64,000 bases of DNA from Dyadobacter sp. MSC1_007 (GTDB lineage Bacteria > Bacteroidota > Bacteroidia > Cytophagales > Spirosomataceae): the NCBI RefSeq assembly GCF_023667495.1, contig NZ_JAMOZL010000005.1, forward strand, positions 310,001 to 374,000. The letters run 5' to 3'. The notes below the pieces were generated by a model. The model ran no database searches. It saw only the letters and a list, made by a program, of their open reading frames with translations, and was not told the DNA's origin. Positions within the stretch are counted from its first letter, which is position 1, and each line of letters begins with the position of its first letter. Positions 25,367-34,579 of this stretch are shown piece after piece. A program made the translations under genes and the position numbers.

Positions 25367-28057
25367 TCATTCACTTTTAAGCACCTCCACAGGATTGCTC
25401 CTCGCCGCTTTCAACGTCTGCGAACCGATCATCATGAATGCGATCAACAATACTGCCAGCAGGCCAATGAACAGCTCGGCTATTTGGACAGGTGTGTGAT
25501 AGGGGAAATTCGCGAGCACGTAGTTTTCAAACAGGATGTAAGTGACGGGCAGGGCGATAAGTGCCGATATCGATAGTAGCAAAAGGAAACTGCGGCTCAG
25601 CAAGTATATAAGACTGGCGGAAGTGGCGCCCATCACTTTTCGGATTCCGATTTCTTTTAGTCTTGTTTCTGTTGTAAATACCACCATTCCGAATAATCCC
25701 ATCGAAGCGATGGAGATGGCCAGGAATGATAGGAAGCCTATGATCTTGATCATTGTGGAAAATTCGCTGTATGCGTTTGCTATTGATTCGTCATAGAATT
25801 CAGCTTCGAGTGGATGGACACGGTCGATCTTTTTCCATGTCGATTCGATCTTGTCCATGGTGGCCTGCATGTCGGTGCTTTGTATTTTGGCATTGATGAC
25901 CGTCCTGTCGCCGGGTATCCACGGCATGAATGCTACGGGGCCGATGAGGTTATCGACCTTGCCATAGTGAAAGTCCTGCATTACGCCGACGATCTTCATC
26001 TTTTGTCCACTTACCTTGAAATTACTGAATGTTATTTCTTCCCCGATCGCCTTTTCCGGGTCGCTGGCGCTGATATTAAATCGTTTAAGGAACTGCTGAT
26101 TAACGATCAGTTCTCGGGCCGCCCCGGCTGTGGTGGGCCGGTTTACAAAATTCCCTCCCGCAATGAGCTTATAGCCATGCAGCGGCAGATAGTTTTCGTC
26201 CACATTGTTAGTCATCACCAAAGCTGAATCGCGGGAGTCTTTATATTTGATAAATCCGCCCCAGGCATTCCCGACCGCAGTGATGATCAAAGATTTGGAT
26301 AATGCGGTCACTTCGGGCATTTCGCTAAGTTCTTTGAGCAATGCATCAGGTTTATTGTCCTGCATATCAATGTTCAGGATGTTTTCAGTGCTGAATCCGA
26401 GGTCGAATGCAAGTATGTTTTTATACTGCACATAACCCACGGCGGTTGTTGTAATAAAAATCAGTGTAACCGTGTACTGAATCACCGCCAAAGCGCGTCG
26501 GAAGGTTACCTGTTTGAACACTTTCGCCGAGCTGTATGCCGGACCGGACACGTTTTTGAGCGCGTTGATGGCACTGGTTTTCGCAAAGAAAATGGCTGGC
26601 ATGATGCCTGCAATGACGCCTACGACGATCGAAAAGACGATAAAAGCCAAGACCATGGACACGGTGAGTTCGAGCTTCACGGTGCGCTGCATTTCCGGGG
26701 CCAGGTTTATCAGCTGTGGCCGCATGACGAGAAATATGAAGAATGAAAGAAAAAGGGCGGCGAGGGAGATCATCACCGCTTCCGCCAGGAATTGTACCCG
26801 TACCTGGCTTCTTCCGGCGCCGATCGCTTTGCGAAGACCTACTTCCTTAAACCGGCGCAAGCCACGTGCTATCGAGAGATTGGTATAGTTGAAACAAGCA
26901 GACAGGATTACCACGAATGCAAGACCACCGAGTATCCACAGTACGACCGGAGGCATATGAGGGCCCGTATCACCGCTCATGGAGCCCGACTGGAGACTTT
27001 CACCCACCACGATATTGTATAATGGAAGAAGCGCGAGTTGGATCCTGGCGTCGTCCTGGGCAAGATTTTCCTCCCTGGCAATGGCATCGAGCTGTGACTG
27101 GACTGAGGCTTTGCTGGCATCTATATCGGCGTTTTCCGGCAGCAGGATGTACACAGAGTTTGCAAACATGTTTGTCCATGCTTCAAATTGTCTGTCACTT
27201 TTGCCGCTTTGTTCAGCCGTAGCGAACGATACAACTGCTTCAAACTTTATATGCGAAAAGAAAGGAACGTCCTTCATAATGCCGGTCACCTGGTAATCGA
27301 GCGTGTCGAATCTCACTGCCTTGCCAAGCGCGGGCTCGTCGCCAAACAGCTTCTTGGCTGCTGTCTCCGTGAGAACGACCGAGTAGGGGGCTTTCAGCGC
27401 CGTTTCTGGATTGCCTTCCAGCATCGGAAATGTAAATATCCTGAATATCGACGGCTCTGCCCAAAGGCCTTTAATGGGGACGACATTGTCGCCAACCTTC
27501 GCGTCCTGCAAAAAGTCGTTACGTATAATGGCCACTTCTTCAACGCCGGTCACTTTTTCGCGGATAAGCTTTCCGGTTTTGATGGATGTCGAAGCATACT
27601 TGCCGCTGCCCCGCTCGCCCTTGAAAGTTGCTATGTTGGTAATGCGGAATATTCTGTCACCGTTCTTGTTAAACCTGTCATAGGAACGCAGGTCGAGCAC
27701 GAACGCAATCAGCAGTAACCCGACGGACATGCTGATGGCGAGGCCGACGATATTGATGGACGAGAAGAGTTTGTTGCGCATTAAGCTGCGCCCTGATGTT
27801 TTAACATAGCTTCTGATCATGATCCAATTGATAAAAAAGTTGATGAACTCAATTTTCCGGATGGTATAAGGCCTGATGAACTTGATGACGTCGAGCACAT
27901 AGATCAGCCGCGCCTGTTTGACGCCTTTGCGCGCAACATTGCGGTCGAAATATTCGTTAAGGTCCCCTTCGAGATCTTCGAGCAGACGGGGGCGGCAATA
28001 CCAGTGTAAAAACCGGGTGGCCCACCCTGGCGGACTGGCTTTGTCTTTTTGCTTCAT
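25367..28057 (-). CDS. ABC transporter permease with N-terminal permease-prefix domain
   Basis: An 896-residue permease. The first 75 or so residues (PPGWATRFLHWYCRPRLLED, LEGDLNEYFDRNVARKG) form the cytoplasmic permease prefix domain 2 that is found on PadR-linked Bacteroidota permeases. Then comes the usual MacB core / FtsX / core / FtsX arrangement with VGLRKAIGA and IGIRKVMGA motifs. The start codon overlaps the stop of the PadR gene by 4 nt (ATGA), so they are translationally coupled. The substrate is unknown. The PadR partner suggests induction by a small-molecule or envelope signal. Confidence 0.9.
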   Translation of the reverse strand: MKQKDKASPPGWATRFLHWYCRPRLLEDLEGDLNEYFDRNVARKGVKQARLIYVLDVIKFIRPYTIRKIEFINFFINWIMIRSYVKTSGRSLMRNKLFSSINIVGLAISMSVGLLLIAFVLDLRSYDRFNKNGDRIFRITNIATFKGERGSGKYASTSIKTGKLIREKVTGVEEVAIIRNDFLQDAKVGDNVVPIKGLWAEPSIFRIFTFPMLEGNPETALKAPYSVVLTETAAKKLFGDEPALGKAVRFDTLDYQVTGIMKDVPFFSHIKFEAVVSFATAEQSGKSDRQFEAWTNMFANSVYILLPENADIDASKASVQSQLDAIAREENLAQDDARIQLALLPLYNIVVGESLQSGSMSGDTGPHMPPVVLWILGGLAFVVILSACFNYTNLSIARGLRRFKEVGLRKAIGAGRSQVRVQFLAEAVMISLAALFLSFFIFLVMRPQLINLAPEMQRTVKLELTVSMVLAFIVFSIVVGVIAGIMPAIFFAKTSAINALKNVSGPAYSSAKVFKQVTFRRALAVIQYTVTLIFITTTAVGYVQYKNILAFDLGFSTENILNIDMQDNKPDALLKELSEMPEVTALSKSLIITAVGNAWGGFIKYKDSRDSALVMTNNVDENYLPLHGYKLIAGGNFVNRPTTAGAARELIVNQQFLKRFNISASDPEKAIGEEITFSNFKVSGQKMKIVGVMQDFHYGKVDNLIGPVAFMPWIPGDRTVINAKIQSTDMQATMDKIESTWKKIDRVHPLEAEFYDESIANAYSEFSTMIKIIGFLSFLAISIASMGLFGMVVFTTETRLKEIGIRKVMGATSASLIYLLSRSFLLLLSISALIALPVTYILFENYVLANFPYHTPVQIAELFIGLLAVLLIAFMMIGSQTLKAARSNPVEVLKSE

Positions 28058-28389
28058 ATTGAACCTTCCAGATTAAAGCCGGGGATATTCCGCCAGATAT
28101 TGTCGCGCACTTCCTTGGACCTCGTTAATGCTACCTTGCCGGTATGGCTTACTTCGTAAAAGCGTTTTCGTTTTCCTCCCCGCGCGCTTGTCGCTTCACC
28201 CAGCCGGCTTTTTGCCAAACCTTTTTCTTCAAGGCGGTTCAGTACGGAATGCACCACACCGAGCTTCGCCGCGCGGCCTGTATGTTTTTCAAGTTCATCG
28301 CATATCGCGACACTGTATGCATCACTGGCTAAGGAGGCGATCGTCAACAGAACAAGCTCCTCGAATTCGCCTAAGTTGGCTCCTTTCAT
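28054..28389 (-). CDS. PadR-family transcriptional regulator
   Basis: A 111-residue winged-helix regulator. The family pattern is clear: GEFEELVLLTIASLASDAYS, then VVHSVLNRLEEKGLAKSR (recognition helix and wing) and RGGKRKRFYEVSHTG. It is a short PadR of the s2 type with a reduced C-terminal dimerisation helix. It overlaps the downstream permease by 4 nt and probably represses the pair. A candidate operator (TGTATGT-N16-ACATACA) lies 37-66 bp upstream of the start. Confidence 0.93.
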   Translation of the reverse strand: MKGANLGEFEELVLLTIASLASDAYSVAICDELEKHTGRAAKLGVVHSVLNRLEEKGLAKSRLGEATSARGGKRKRFYEVSHTGKVALTRSKEVRDNIWRNIPGFNLEGSI

Positions 28390-28425
28390 GTACTTACGTT
28401 CTTAATTTTTAGTATTATCACCAAA

Positions 28426-28455
28426 TGTATGTAAAATGATTTTATTAAACATACA
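28426..28455. promoter_or_regulatory. Candidate PadR operator
   Basis: TGTATGT (28426-28432) and ACATACA (28449-28455) are perfect inverted repeats separated by 16 nt of AT-rich sequence. They contain the ATGT...ACAT half-sites typical of PadR operators. They lie just upstream of the PadR gene, where autorepression would be expected. Binding is inferred. Confidence 0.55.
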
Positions 28456-28561
28456 AAACATGATTAAATTATTTGTAAAATGGCATAAACGAGTATCTGT
28501 TTGTTTCTCACACATCGCTGACGTAATTTTCCGGCTAGTCGGCTAACCAGAAACGAATGCA

Positions 28562-29362
28562 ATGACAGACATTTTGAAACGTAACAATGTGCGGGTATTT
28601 GGAAAGGGGACGAAGCCTGTTGTGTTCGCACATGGCTTTGGCTGTGGCCAGCAAATGTGGCGGCATATCTGGCCGACTTTCGAGAACGATTATCTGATCG
28701 TTTTGTTCGATTACGTGGGAAGTGGCAGCTCTGATGTAAATGCTTACAACAAGGAGCGATACAACAGTTTAAGCGGGTACGCTGAGGACGTTTTGGATAT
28801 CTGTGCGGAGTTGGGGCTAAAGGATGTCATTTTTGTAGGGCATTCAGTCAGTAGCGTTATCGGCATGCTCGCAAGTATTAAAAAGCCGGAATATTTTGAT
28901 AAACTGGTTTTGGTCGGTCCTTCACCCAGGTATATTAACGACCAGGATTACACAGGTGGCTTTGAACATGGTGATATCGTGGAGCTACTGGACACGATGG
29001 ACAGCAATTACATTGGTTGGGCGAACTTTCTGGGGCCTGCGATCATGAAAAATCCTGAGAGGCCGGAACTTGCCGCCGAGCTTACAGATAGTTTTTGCTC
29101 CACCGACCCGGTTATCGCCAGGCAATTTGCACAGGTTACCTTTTTGTCTGATAACAGACGGGATCTAAGGCATGTCGGGCGCCCTTGCCTGATCCTTCAA
29201 TGCTCGGATGATATTATTGCTCCTGTCAGCGTAGGGCATTATATTCACCAGCATTTGCCCGAGAGCAAGTTGGTGATTATGGAGGCGACGGGGCATTGCC
29301 CGCATCTGAGCGCGCCACAGGAGACAATCAGCCAAATGCAGCAATTCCTGGCCCAAGACTGA
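28562..29362 (+). CDS. RsbQ-like alpha/beta hydrolase
   Basis: A 266-residue cytoplasmic hydrolase with high similarity in plan to Bacillus RsbQ and the plant receptors KAI2/D14. The catalytic triad is visible: Ser95 in GHSVSS, Asp217 in CSDDIIAP, His245 in ATGHCPHLS, almost the same numbering as RsbQ. VFAHGFGCGQQMWRHIWPTF carries the oxyanion-hole HGFG and the family's QxxWR signature. RsbQ works with the PAS phosphatase RsbP to sense a small hydrophobic molecule. Here the next gene, 7 nt away, encodes a PAS histidine kinase, so an analogous hydrolase-sensor pair is likely. Confidence 0.9.
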   Translation: MTDILKRNNVRVFGKGTKPVVFAHGFGCGQQMWRHIWPTFENDYLIVLFDYVGSGSSDVNAYNKERYNSLSGYAEDVLDICAELGLKDVIFVGHSVSSVIGMLASIKKPEYFDKLVLVGPSPRYINDQDYTGGFEHGDIVELLDTMDSNYIGWANFLGPAIMKNPERPELAAELTDSFCSTDPVIARQFAQVTFLSDNRRDLRHVGRPCLILQCSDDIIAPVSVGHYIHQHLPESKLVIMEATGHCPHLSAPQETISQMQQFLAQD

Positions 29363-29369
29363 AAATAAA

Positions 29370-30578
29370 TTGGATGACTCCCGACACCTTCTCGATACTC
29401 TGCCCTGCGGGTACATCATCTTTGATGACCGGGGGGAAATCCATTATGCCAACAAAACATTGCTGGACATGGTGGGCCGGCTGAAAATTGAGGGGACGGG
29501 GATTGAAGAGTTGCTAACCGTGCCAAGCCGCATTTTCTATCAGACCCATTTGTTCCCTTTACTTGCCATGAAAGGCGTAGTGAGTGAGATATTCCTGACC
29601 TTACAGGCCAGCGACGGCTCGCGCGTGCCGGTAATGCTGAATGGTAAAAGAGAAGATACTGGCAATGGAATGCGCAGTATTTGCACGGTTTCAACGGTGT
29701 GGGAAAGGCAGAAATATGAAAAAGAACTGATCGCTTCCCGCCAGCAATACCAGAAAGCACATGAAGACAACCAGGTTTTAAAAGAACTGACCGCACGTTT
29801 ACAGGACCAGCAGCAGGAACTCGACCGGAAAATCGTGGAGCTATCCCGCCGGAAACAGGAATATCTACAGCTGGGTAAAGTGCTGATGCACGACATGCAG
29901 GAACCGATCCGTAAAATCGGTTTTTATTTTGATAAGGTGCTTTCCGGGTTTTCCCAGCAGGCTGGTAGCACAAGTGACCAGATGTTGGTAAAAATCAGTA
30001 AATCTGTTGCCCGGCTGCGGCAGCTGATCAATTCGGCACAGCGATTTGTAGCCAGTGAGGACGAAGGAGGGCCGGTTACGCTATTGTCCACAGAAAAGCT
30101 TATCCGGGATGCGACGGATGAATTTATTACTTTGACTGGTATTGATGATTTTGAGTTACAAATTGAGGGTTCAGTCAGCTTTGAGGGGCGAGGGCCTGTT
30201 TTTACTACTTTGATTTTTGAACTGATTTCGAATGCAGTCCGGTTCCGGAAGAAAGATATGCCTTTGATCATCAGCGTAAGGTCACTTATTGTTCAGGAAA
30301 ATAGCTTTTTGCTCACAGCCGACAAGTATCACTATACCGACCATGTGCAGATCGAGTTTGGCGATAATGGCGTTGGTTTCGAGCAGCGCTTCGCGACTTA
30401 TATTTTCGGGCTTTTCAACAAACTGGAAAGTGATGGGGATGGCGTAGGGTTGGGCCTGGCTTTGTGTGAGCAGATTGTGAGCCGCCACCACGGTAAGATT
30501 TCCGCGCGTTCAGTGGTGGGATCGGGTAGCAAATTCACGATTGTATTGCCGGTTGTACAGCCCAAACAGCCTGTTTAG
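29370..30578 (+). CDS. PAS-domain sensor histidine kinase
   Basis: A 402-residue soluble kinase. An N-terminal PAS domain (residues about 1-115, starting LLDTLPCGYIIFDDRGEIHY) is followed by a coiled-coil linker (about 120-165). The HisKA-like box has His174 in VLMHDMQEPIRKI. HATPase_c carries the N-box (ELISNAVRF), the G1 box (FGDNGVGF) and the G2 box (GVGLGLALCEQ). No membrane segment is seen. The only start that keeps the PAS domain is a TTG at 29370, 7 nt behind the RsbQ-like gene. The frame stays open further upstream without another start codon. The convergent single-domain response regulator is a plausible partner. Confidence 0.87.
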   Translation: MDDSRHLLDTLPCGYIIFDDRGEIHYANKTLLDMVGRLKIEGTGIEELLTVPSRIFYQTHLFPLLAMKGVVSEIFLTLQASDGSRVPVMLNGKREDTGNGMRSICTVSTVWERQKYEKELIASRQQYQKAHEDNQVLKELTARLQDQQQELDRKIVELSRRKQEYLQLGKVLMHDMQEPIRKIGFYFDKVLSGFSQQAGSTSDQMLVKISKSVARLRQLINSAQRFVASEDEGGPVTLLSTEKLIRDATDEFITLTGIDDFELQIEGSVSFEGRGPVFTTLIFELISNAVRFRKKDMPLIISVRSLIVQENSFLLTADKYHYTDHVQIEFGDNGVGFEQRFATYIFGLFNKLESDGDGVGLGLALCEQIVSRHHGKISARSVVGSGSKFTIVLPVVQPKQPV

Positions 30579-30579
30579 G

Positions 30580-31002
30580 CTAGTTTCCTGCTTTTCCAAA
30601 ATGCTGCTGATAGCAATCACGGATCGTCTCGGCAACTGCCGTGAGTTCATTTTGTGATACTGGCTTGCTTAAATATGCCTCTACACCCAGTTCCCTGGTT
30701 TCCCGGACAATCATCTGATTCACAGTTGTGGAAATGATCACAACCGGAATATGGGAATAGGCATGGTCGGAGCGCAGTTCCCGGAGCAGTTCCAGGCCGT
30801 CCATTTTGGGCATGTTCATATCCAGTAAAATCAGGGAATCCTCGCTCTTCAGGGGCAGCTTTTGCATCTGCTGATAAAAAGTAAAAGCGCCATCAAACTC
30901 ACAGACAGTTATATTGCCAAAAACGGTCTGCATCGCTTCCCGTAACAGCATGCGGTCATCTTCGTCATCGTCTATCAGATATATTTTTTTAGCTATTGAC
31001 AT
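30580..31002 (-). CDS. Single-domain response regulator (CheY-like)
   Basis: A 140-residue receiver domain with no output domain. The acidic pocket is DDDEDD (residues 11-16), the phospho-acceptor is Asp61 in LILLDMNMP, the switch Thr is in IISTT (about 92) and the conserved Lys is Lys113 in YLSKP. Rcp1-like single-domain regulators of this kind usually work in phosphorelay with PAS or phytochrome kinases. It lies tail to tail (1 nt apart) with the PAS kinase and is divergent from susC1, with which it shares a 385-bp intergenic region. Confidence 0.92.
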   Translation of the reverse strand: MSIAKKIYLIDDDEDDRMLLREAMQTVFGNITVCEFDGAFTFYQQMQKLPLKSEDSLILLDMNMPKMDGLELLRELRSDHAYSHIPVVIISTTVNQMIVRETRELGVEAYLSKPVSQNELTAVAETIRDCYQQHFGKAGN

Positions 31003-31168
31003 GACTGTTGCTTGGCTTGTGTGGCATCACAATATACAAGTTGTGCATTTAAACTTCTACCGAAGATAACTTTCTGCCGTATTGGCTATATAACGCAGTG
31101 CCACTTTCCTTCATATGTATTAGCCGCGACAAGCGCCAACAAAAAATAGTTTAGGATTGCCCCAAAAA

Positions 31169-31234
31169 TGTAACATGGACAAGCATTTTTGTAACATCGT
31201 TTTTACTTAATTGTATTATCTGAATATATATTTG
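31169..31234 (+). promoter_or_regulatory. SusC1 promoter with TGTAACAT direct repeats
   Basis: TGTAACAT occurs at 31169-31176 and 31190-31197 (21-bp period). It is followed by GTATTATC (31213-31220) and a Bacteroidota -7 element TATATTTG (31227-31234). The same order of elements stands upstream of the HTCS gene (36480-36546). The spacing GTATTATC to -7 is identical in both. An AraC-type activator binding direct repeats here would sit just upstream of the polymerase. The rest of the 385-bp gap 31003-31387 shows no gene. Confidence 0.75.
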
Positions 31235-31387
31235 TGCTCAGTTGTGCTTGTGAAAAAGTTTATCCGGCAAAATTACAACTTCATTCATCCAGGTATACTT
31301 CTTCCAGCATAAGATCAGCTTAGTGCCGACGATCCCGAATGGATCATCGTGTAAAGAATGCTTCTATAACCTTTATTCATTTTCATT

Positions 31388-34300
31388 ATGAAAAGAAAAT
31401 TACGGCTTTTTTTACAATTGTCATTTCTACAATTAACGAGTCTGGCCGGGGCTTCCGACTCGTTTGCGGCGAATTTCTCCGCGCATGTGGAATATGACCC
31501 GAGTGCCCGGGCGCTATCAATTGATAGAAAAATCAGTGGAAAAATTACGGATGAGAATGGTCAGGGACTTCCAGGAGTCAACGTTGCCATAAAAGGGACC
31601 ACGCGTGGTACTTCCAGCGATGTGAATGGGCTTTACACCCTGGAATCGGTGGATGATGAGAATGTATTGGTTTTCTCGTTCGTCGGCTATCTGGCGAAGG
31701 AAATGAAGGTAGGGGCGGCCAGTAAGCTGGACATTGTCCTCGCCCAGGATACGAAAGCATTGGAAGAAATTGTGGTGGTAGGTTATGGTACGCAGAAAAA
31801 GGCCACGGTCACCGGTTCTATCAGCAGCATTAAAGGTGACGCCATTGCACAGGTGCCCGCCCCGAATATTTCGCAATCGCTGGCGGGACGCGTAGTGGGT
31901 GTGAGTATGCGTCCTAATGGTGGGCAGCCCGGCAAGGACGATCCGGATATTCACATTCGCGGCATTGTTACGACAGGGAATAACAGGCCGCTCGTCGTCG
32001 TGGACGGGGTTAGAAGGGACAATATCCGGCAGGTGGATCCGGCCAGCATTGAAACCATTACCATTCTAAAAGATGCGGCGGCCGTTGCGCCGTATGGGAT
32101 CGGTGGAGCCAATGGGGTAATTATGATCACCACTAAAAAAGGTAAAACCGGAAAGCCACAGATCAGGATCAGTTCTTCCTATGGTTTTCAAAATCCGACT
32201 TACCTGCCCGACATGCTCAGTGCAAAGGATTACATGGCTTTGCAAAATGAGGCATATCTGAACCAGACGCCCGGCGGGACAAGCCTTCCGAATGATCCGC
32301 AGCTTGTTAAAGACTACGAAAAGCTTCATGCAGAAGATCCGTGGAAGTATCCGAATTCGAGTTTCGTTGATGTATTTAATAAAAATGTCCCGGTGCAAAA
32401 CCACGGACTGGAACTAAGCGGCGGAACTGAAAACGTTACCTATCACGCCGGAGTAAGCTATTTTGATCAGAAAGGGATATTCGATCCGGTTAATTACAGG
32501 CGCTATAATTACAATCTGAGCCTTGAAATGGCTGCGACCAAGAGTACAAAAGTAGGCATGTCGCTGTTTGGAAGCGTCGAAAATACCAAGGATGTCGACG
32601 CCGACGAAACTACTTCCGGTCACCTTTTCCGAAGCTTTTACAAGTTTTTGCCAACCCAAAGTCTGCTATATCCGGAGGGCGATAAATGGGGCGAATCTTC
32701 GGCTAGTACACCAATAGGAGTATTAAGGTCGGAGGGGTACAGGCGGACCAATGGAAACACGCTGCTCGGTTCGCTATTTGTCGAACAGCAAATTGCAAAA
32801 GGGTTGAGTGCTAAACTGGTGTTTAGTTATGACCCCTGGCAGCAAAATGTGAAATTATGGCACGTGCCGTTCATTTATCACAAGATCGACCTTTCTCAAA
32901 AACCTTACACCTATACCGAAGCAATTTCTCTTCAGGAAGGAAATGGCCGGCCTTTCAGGTGGCTGGGATTGCAAAATCAAAAACGGACGAACTATACCTA
33001 TCAGGCTTATCTGAACTACAACCGCACGTTTGGGCCGCATGCGATAACAGGTCTCGTGGTGATGGAGGCGCGCAAGACCAAAGCGGATTCTATGGCAACC
33101 CGCCGTAATAACTTCGCTATTGGAATTGACGAGCTGAGTTTTGGTAGCTCCGACAAACTGGATTATGACAATGCCGGTATTTCGTCCACAGGTTCTGAAT
33201 TAGGTTACGTATATAGGGTAGGGTACACTTATAAAGACAAATATATCCTGGAAGCTGCCGGGCGCTATGACGGGCACTATTACTTTGCTCCGGGTAGCAG
33301 ATGGGGCTATTTCCCGGCCTTTTCTGCCGCATGGAGGGTGTCAGAAGAGACCTTTATGAAAAATTTTCGCTTCATCGACGAACTAAAAATCAGAGGATCG
33401 TGGGGTAAGGCCGGCATGCTCGCCGGAGGGCCGTTCCAATATCAGTCGGGATATGACCTCCGGGGTGCGGCCTATGCATTCGGTGGGGGATCGCTGGTGC
33501 AGGCATCGAGGGTGCCGCGCGAAGCAAACTCTAAAATTACCTGGGAAATTTCTACCAAAACGGACATTGGTTTTGACCTGAGCATGTGGAATTCGTTGCT
33601 GACGGTGGAGTTCGATTACTTCCATGAAAAGCGGACGGGTATGCTGCTCGCGCCACAGGTGACATTGCCCGTCGAATATGGACTTTCCCTTTCACAGGAA
33701 AATAAAGGAAGAATGAGTGCCAATGGGGTCGAGCTCAACCTGGGAACGCGCAAAAGAATCTCAAAAGACCTGGATTTTTCATTGAATGCAAATGCGAGCT
33801 ACTCGATAAACCGGATGCTTGAAGTTTTCCAAAGCGATGCAGAAGCAAAAAATCCCAATCGTACAAGGGTTGGAAGGCAGTTTGGAACGCCGTATGGATT
33901 TAAGTCCCTCGGATTGTTTAAATCTTCCGAGGACACAAACGGGGATGGAATCGTAGGCAGCGCCGACGGATATAACGTCACACAATTTGGCGATCTGCAT
34001 CCCGGCGATATTAAATATGCGGATTTGAGTGGTCCCGACGGTAAGCCCGATGGCCTGATTGATAATTTCGACCTTACCGTCATTGGAAATCCGGTTTATC
34101 CCGCATTAACCTTTGGCCTTACTCCTAGTGTCAATTGGAAAGGGTTCGATTTAAGCCTATTCTTCCAGGGATCAGGAAAATCGAGCATCAATGTCAGACA
34201 ATTTATGACTGTTCCATTTGAAAATAATGGAAGTAATACCGGTTATGAATACTTCGATAACCGCTGGACACCCGATAATCAGGATGCCAAGTATCCAAGA

Positions 34301-34579
34301 TCGACCCCTGCGCCTTACGCGAACAACACGAAGGACTCCGATTTCTGGTGGGTCAATTCAAGTTACCTGCGCCTGAAAACAGCAAGCATTGGATACACGA
34401 TTCCCAAAAGCGTGCTGAGCAAGTTGAGAATGAGCTCGGCAAGGGTGTACTTCCTGACGCAAAACCTGTTCACGATCAGCAAAATCAAACACATTGACCC
34501 TGAAATGGGATACACAGATCGTGAGACGGCATATCCTGTCATGAAGGCAAGCACATTTGGAATTGATCTGACATTTTAA
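31388..34579 (+). CDS. SusC/RagA-family TonB-linked outer-membrane transporter
   Basis: A 1,063-residue SusC-type transporter that, together with SusD, imports glycan oligosaccharides across the outer membrane. Order: signal region, carboxypeptidase-regulatory-like domain (about 48-130; ISGKITDENGQGLPGVNVAI), TonB-box-like EEIVVVGYGTQKK at about 131-143, plug domain (DIHIRGIVTTG, IETITILKDAAAVAPYG), then the 22-strand barrel ending AYPVMKASTFGIDLTF. There is no STN domain, so it is not of the sigma/anti-sigma regulated class, in contrast to SusC2. The TAA stop shares its last A with the SusD start codon. Confidence 0.95.
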   Translation: MKRKLRLFLQLSFLQLTSLAGASDSFAANFSAHVEYDPSARALSIDRKISGKITDENGQGLPGVNVAIKGTTRGTSSDVNGLYTLESVDDENVLVFSFVGYLAKEMKVGAASKLDIVLAQDTKALEEIVVVGYGTQKKATVTGSISSIKGDAIAQVPAPNISQSLAGRVVGVSMRPNGGQPGKDDPDIHIRGIVTTGNNRPLVVVDGVRRDNIRQVDPASIETITILKDAAAVAPYGIGGANGVIMITTKKGKTGKPQIRISSSYGFQNPTYLPDMLSAKDYMALQNEAYLNQTPGGTSLPNDPQLVKDYEKLHAEDPWKYPNSSFVDVFNKNVPVQNHGLELSGGTENVTYHAGVSYFDQKGIFDPVNYRRYNYNLSLEMAATKSTKVGMSLFGSVENTKDVDADETTSGHLFRSFYKFLPTQSLLYPEGDKWGESSASTPIGVLRSEGYRRTNGNTLLGSLFVEQQIAKGLSAKLVFSYDPWQQNVKLWHVPFIYHKIDLSQKPYTYTEAISLQEGNGRPFRWLGLQNQKRTNYTYQAYLNYNRTFGPHAITGLVVMEARKTKADSMATRRNNFAIGIDELSFGSSDKLDYDNAGISSTGSELGYVYRVGYTYKDKYILEAAGRYDGHYYFAPGSRWGYFPAFSAAWRVSEETFMKNFRFIDELKIRGSWGKAGMLAGGPFQYQSGYDLRGAAYAFGGGSLVQASRVPREANSKITWEISTKTDIGFDLSMWNSLLTVEFDYFHEKRTGMLLAPQVTLPVEYGLSLSQENKGRMSANGVELNLGTRKRISKDLDFSLNANASYSINRMLEVFQSDAEAKNPNRTRVGRQFGTPYGFKSLGLFKSSEDTNGDGIVGSADGYNVTQFGDLHPGDIKYADLSGPDGKPDGLIDNFDLTVIGNPVYPALTFGLTPSVNWKGFDLSLFFQGSGKSSINVRQFMTVPFENNGSNTGYEYFDNRWTPDNQDAKYPRSTPAPYANNTKDSDFWWVNSSYLRLKTASIGYTIPKSVLSKLRMSSARVYFLTQNLFTISKIKHIDPEMGYTDRETAYPVMKASTFGIDLTF

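Noticed and set aside
27188..27718. 176-codon plus-strand open frame inside the permease
   Set aside because: Antisense to a coherent MacB core domain; no recognisable product.
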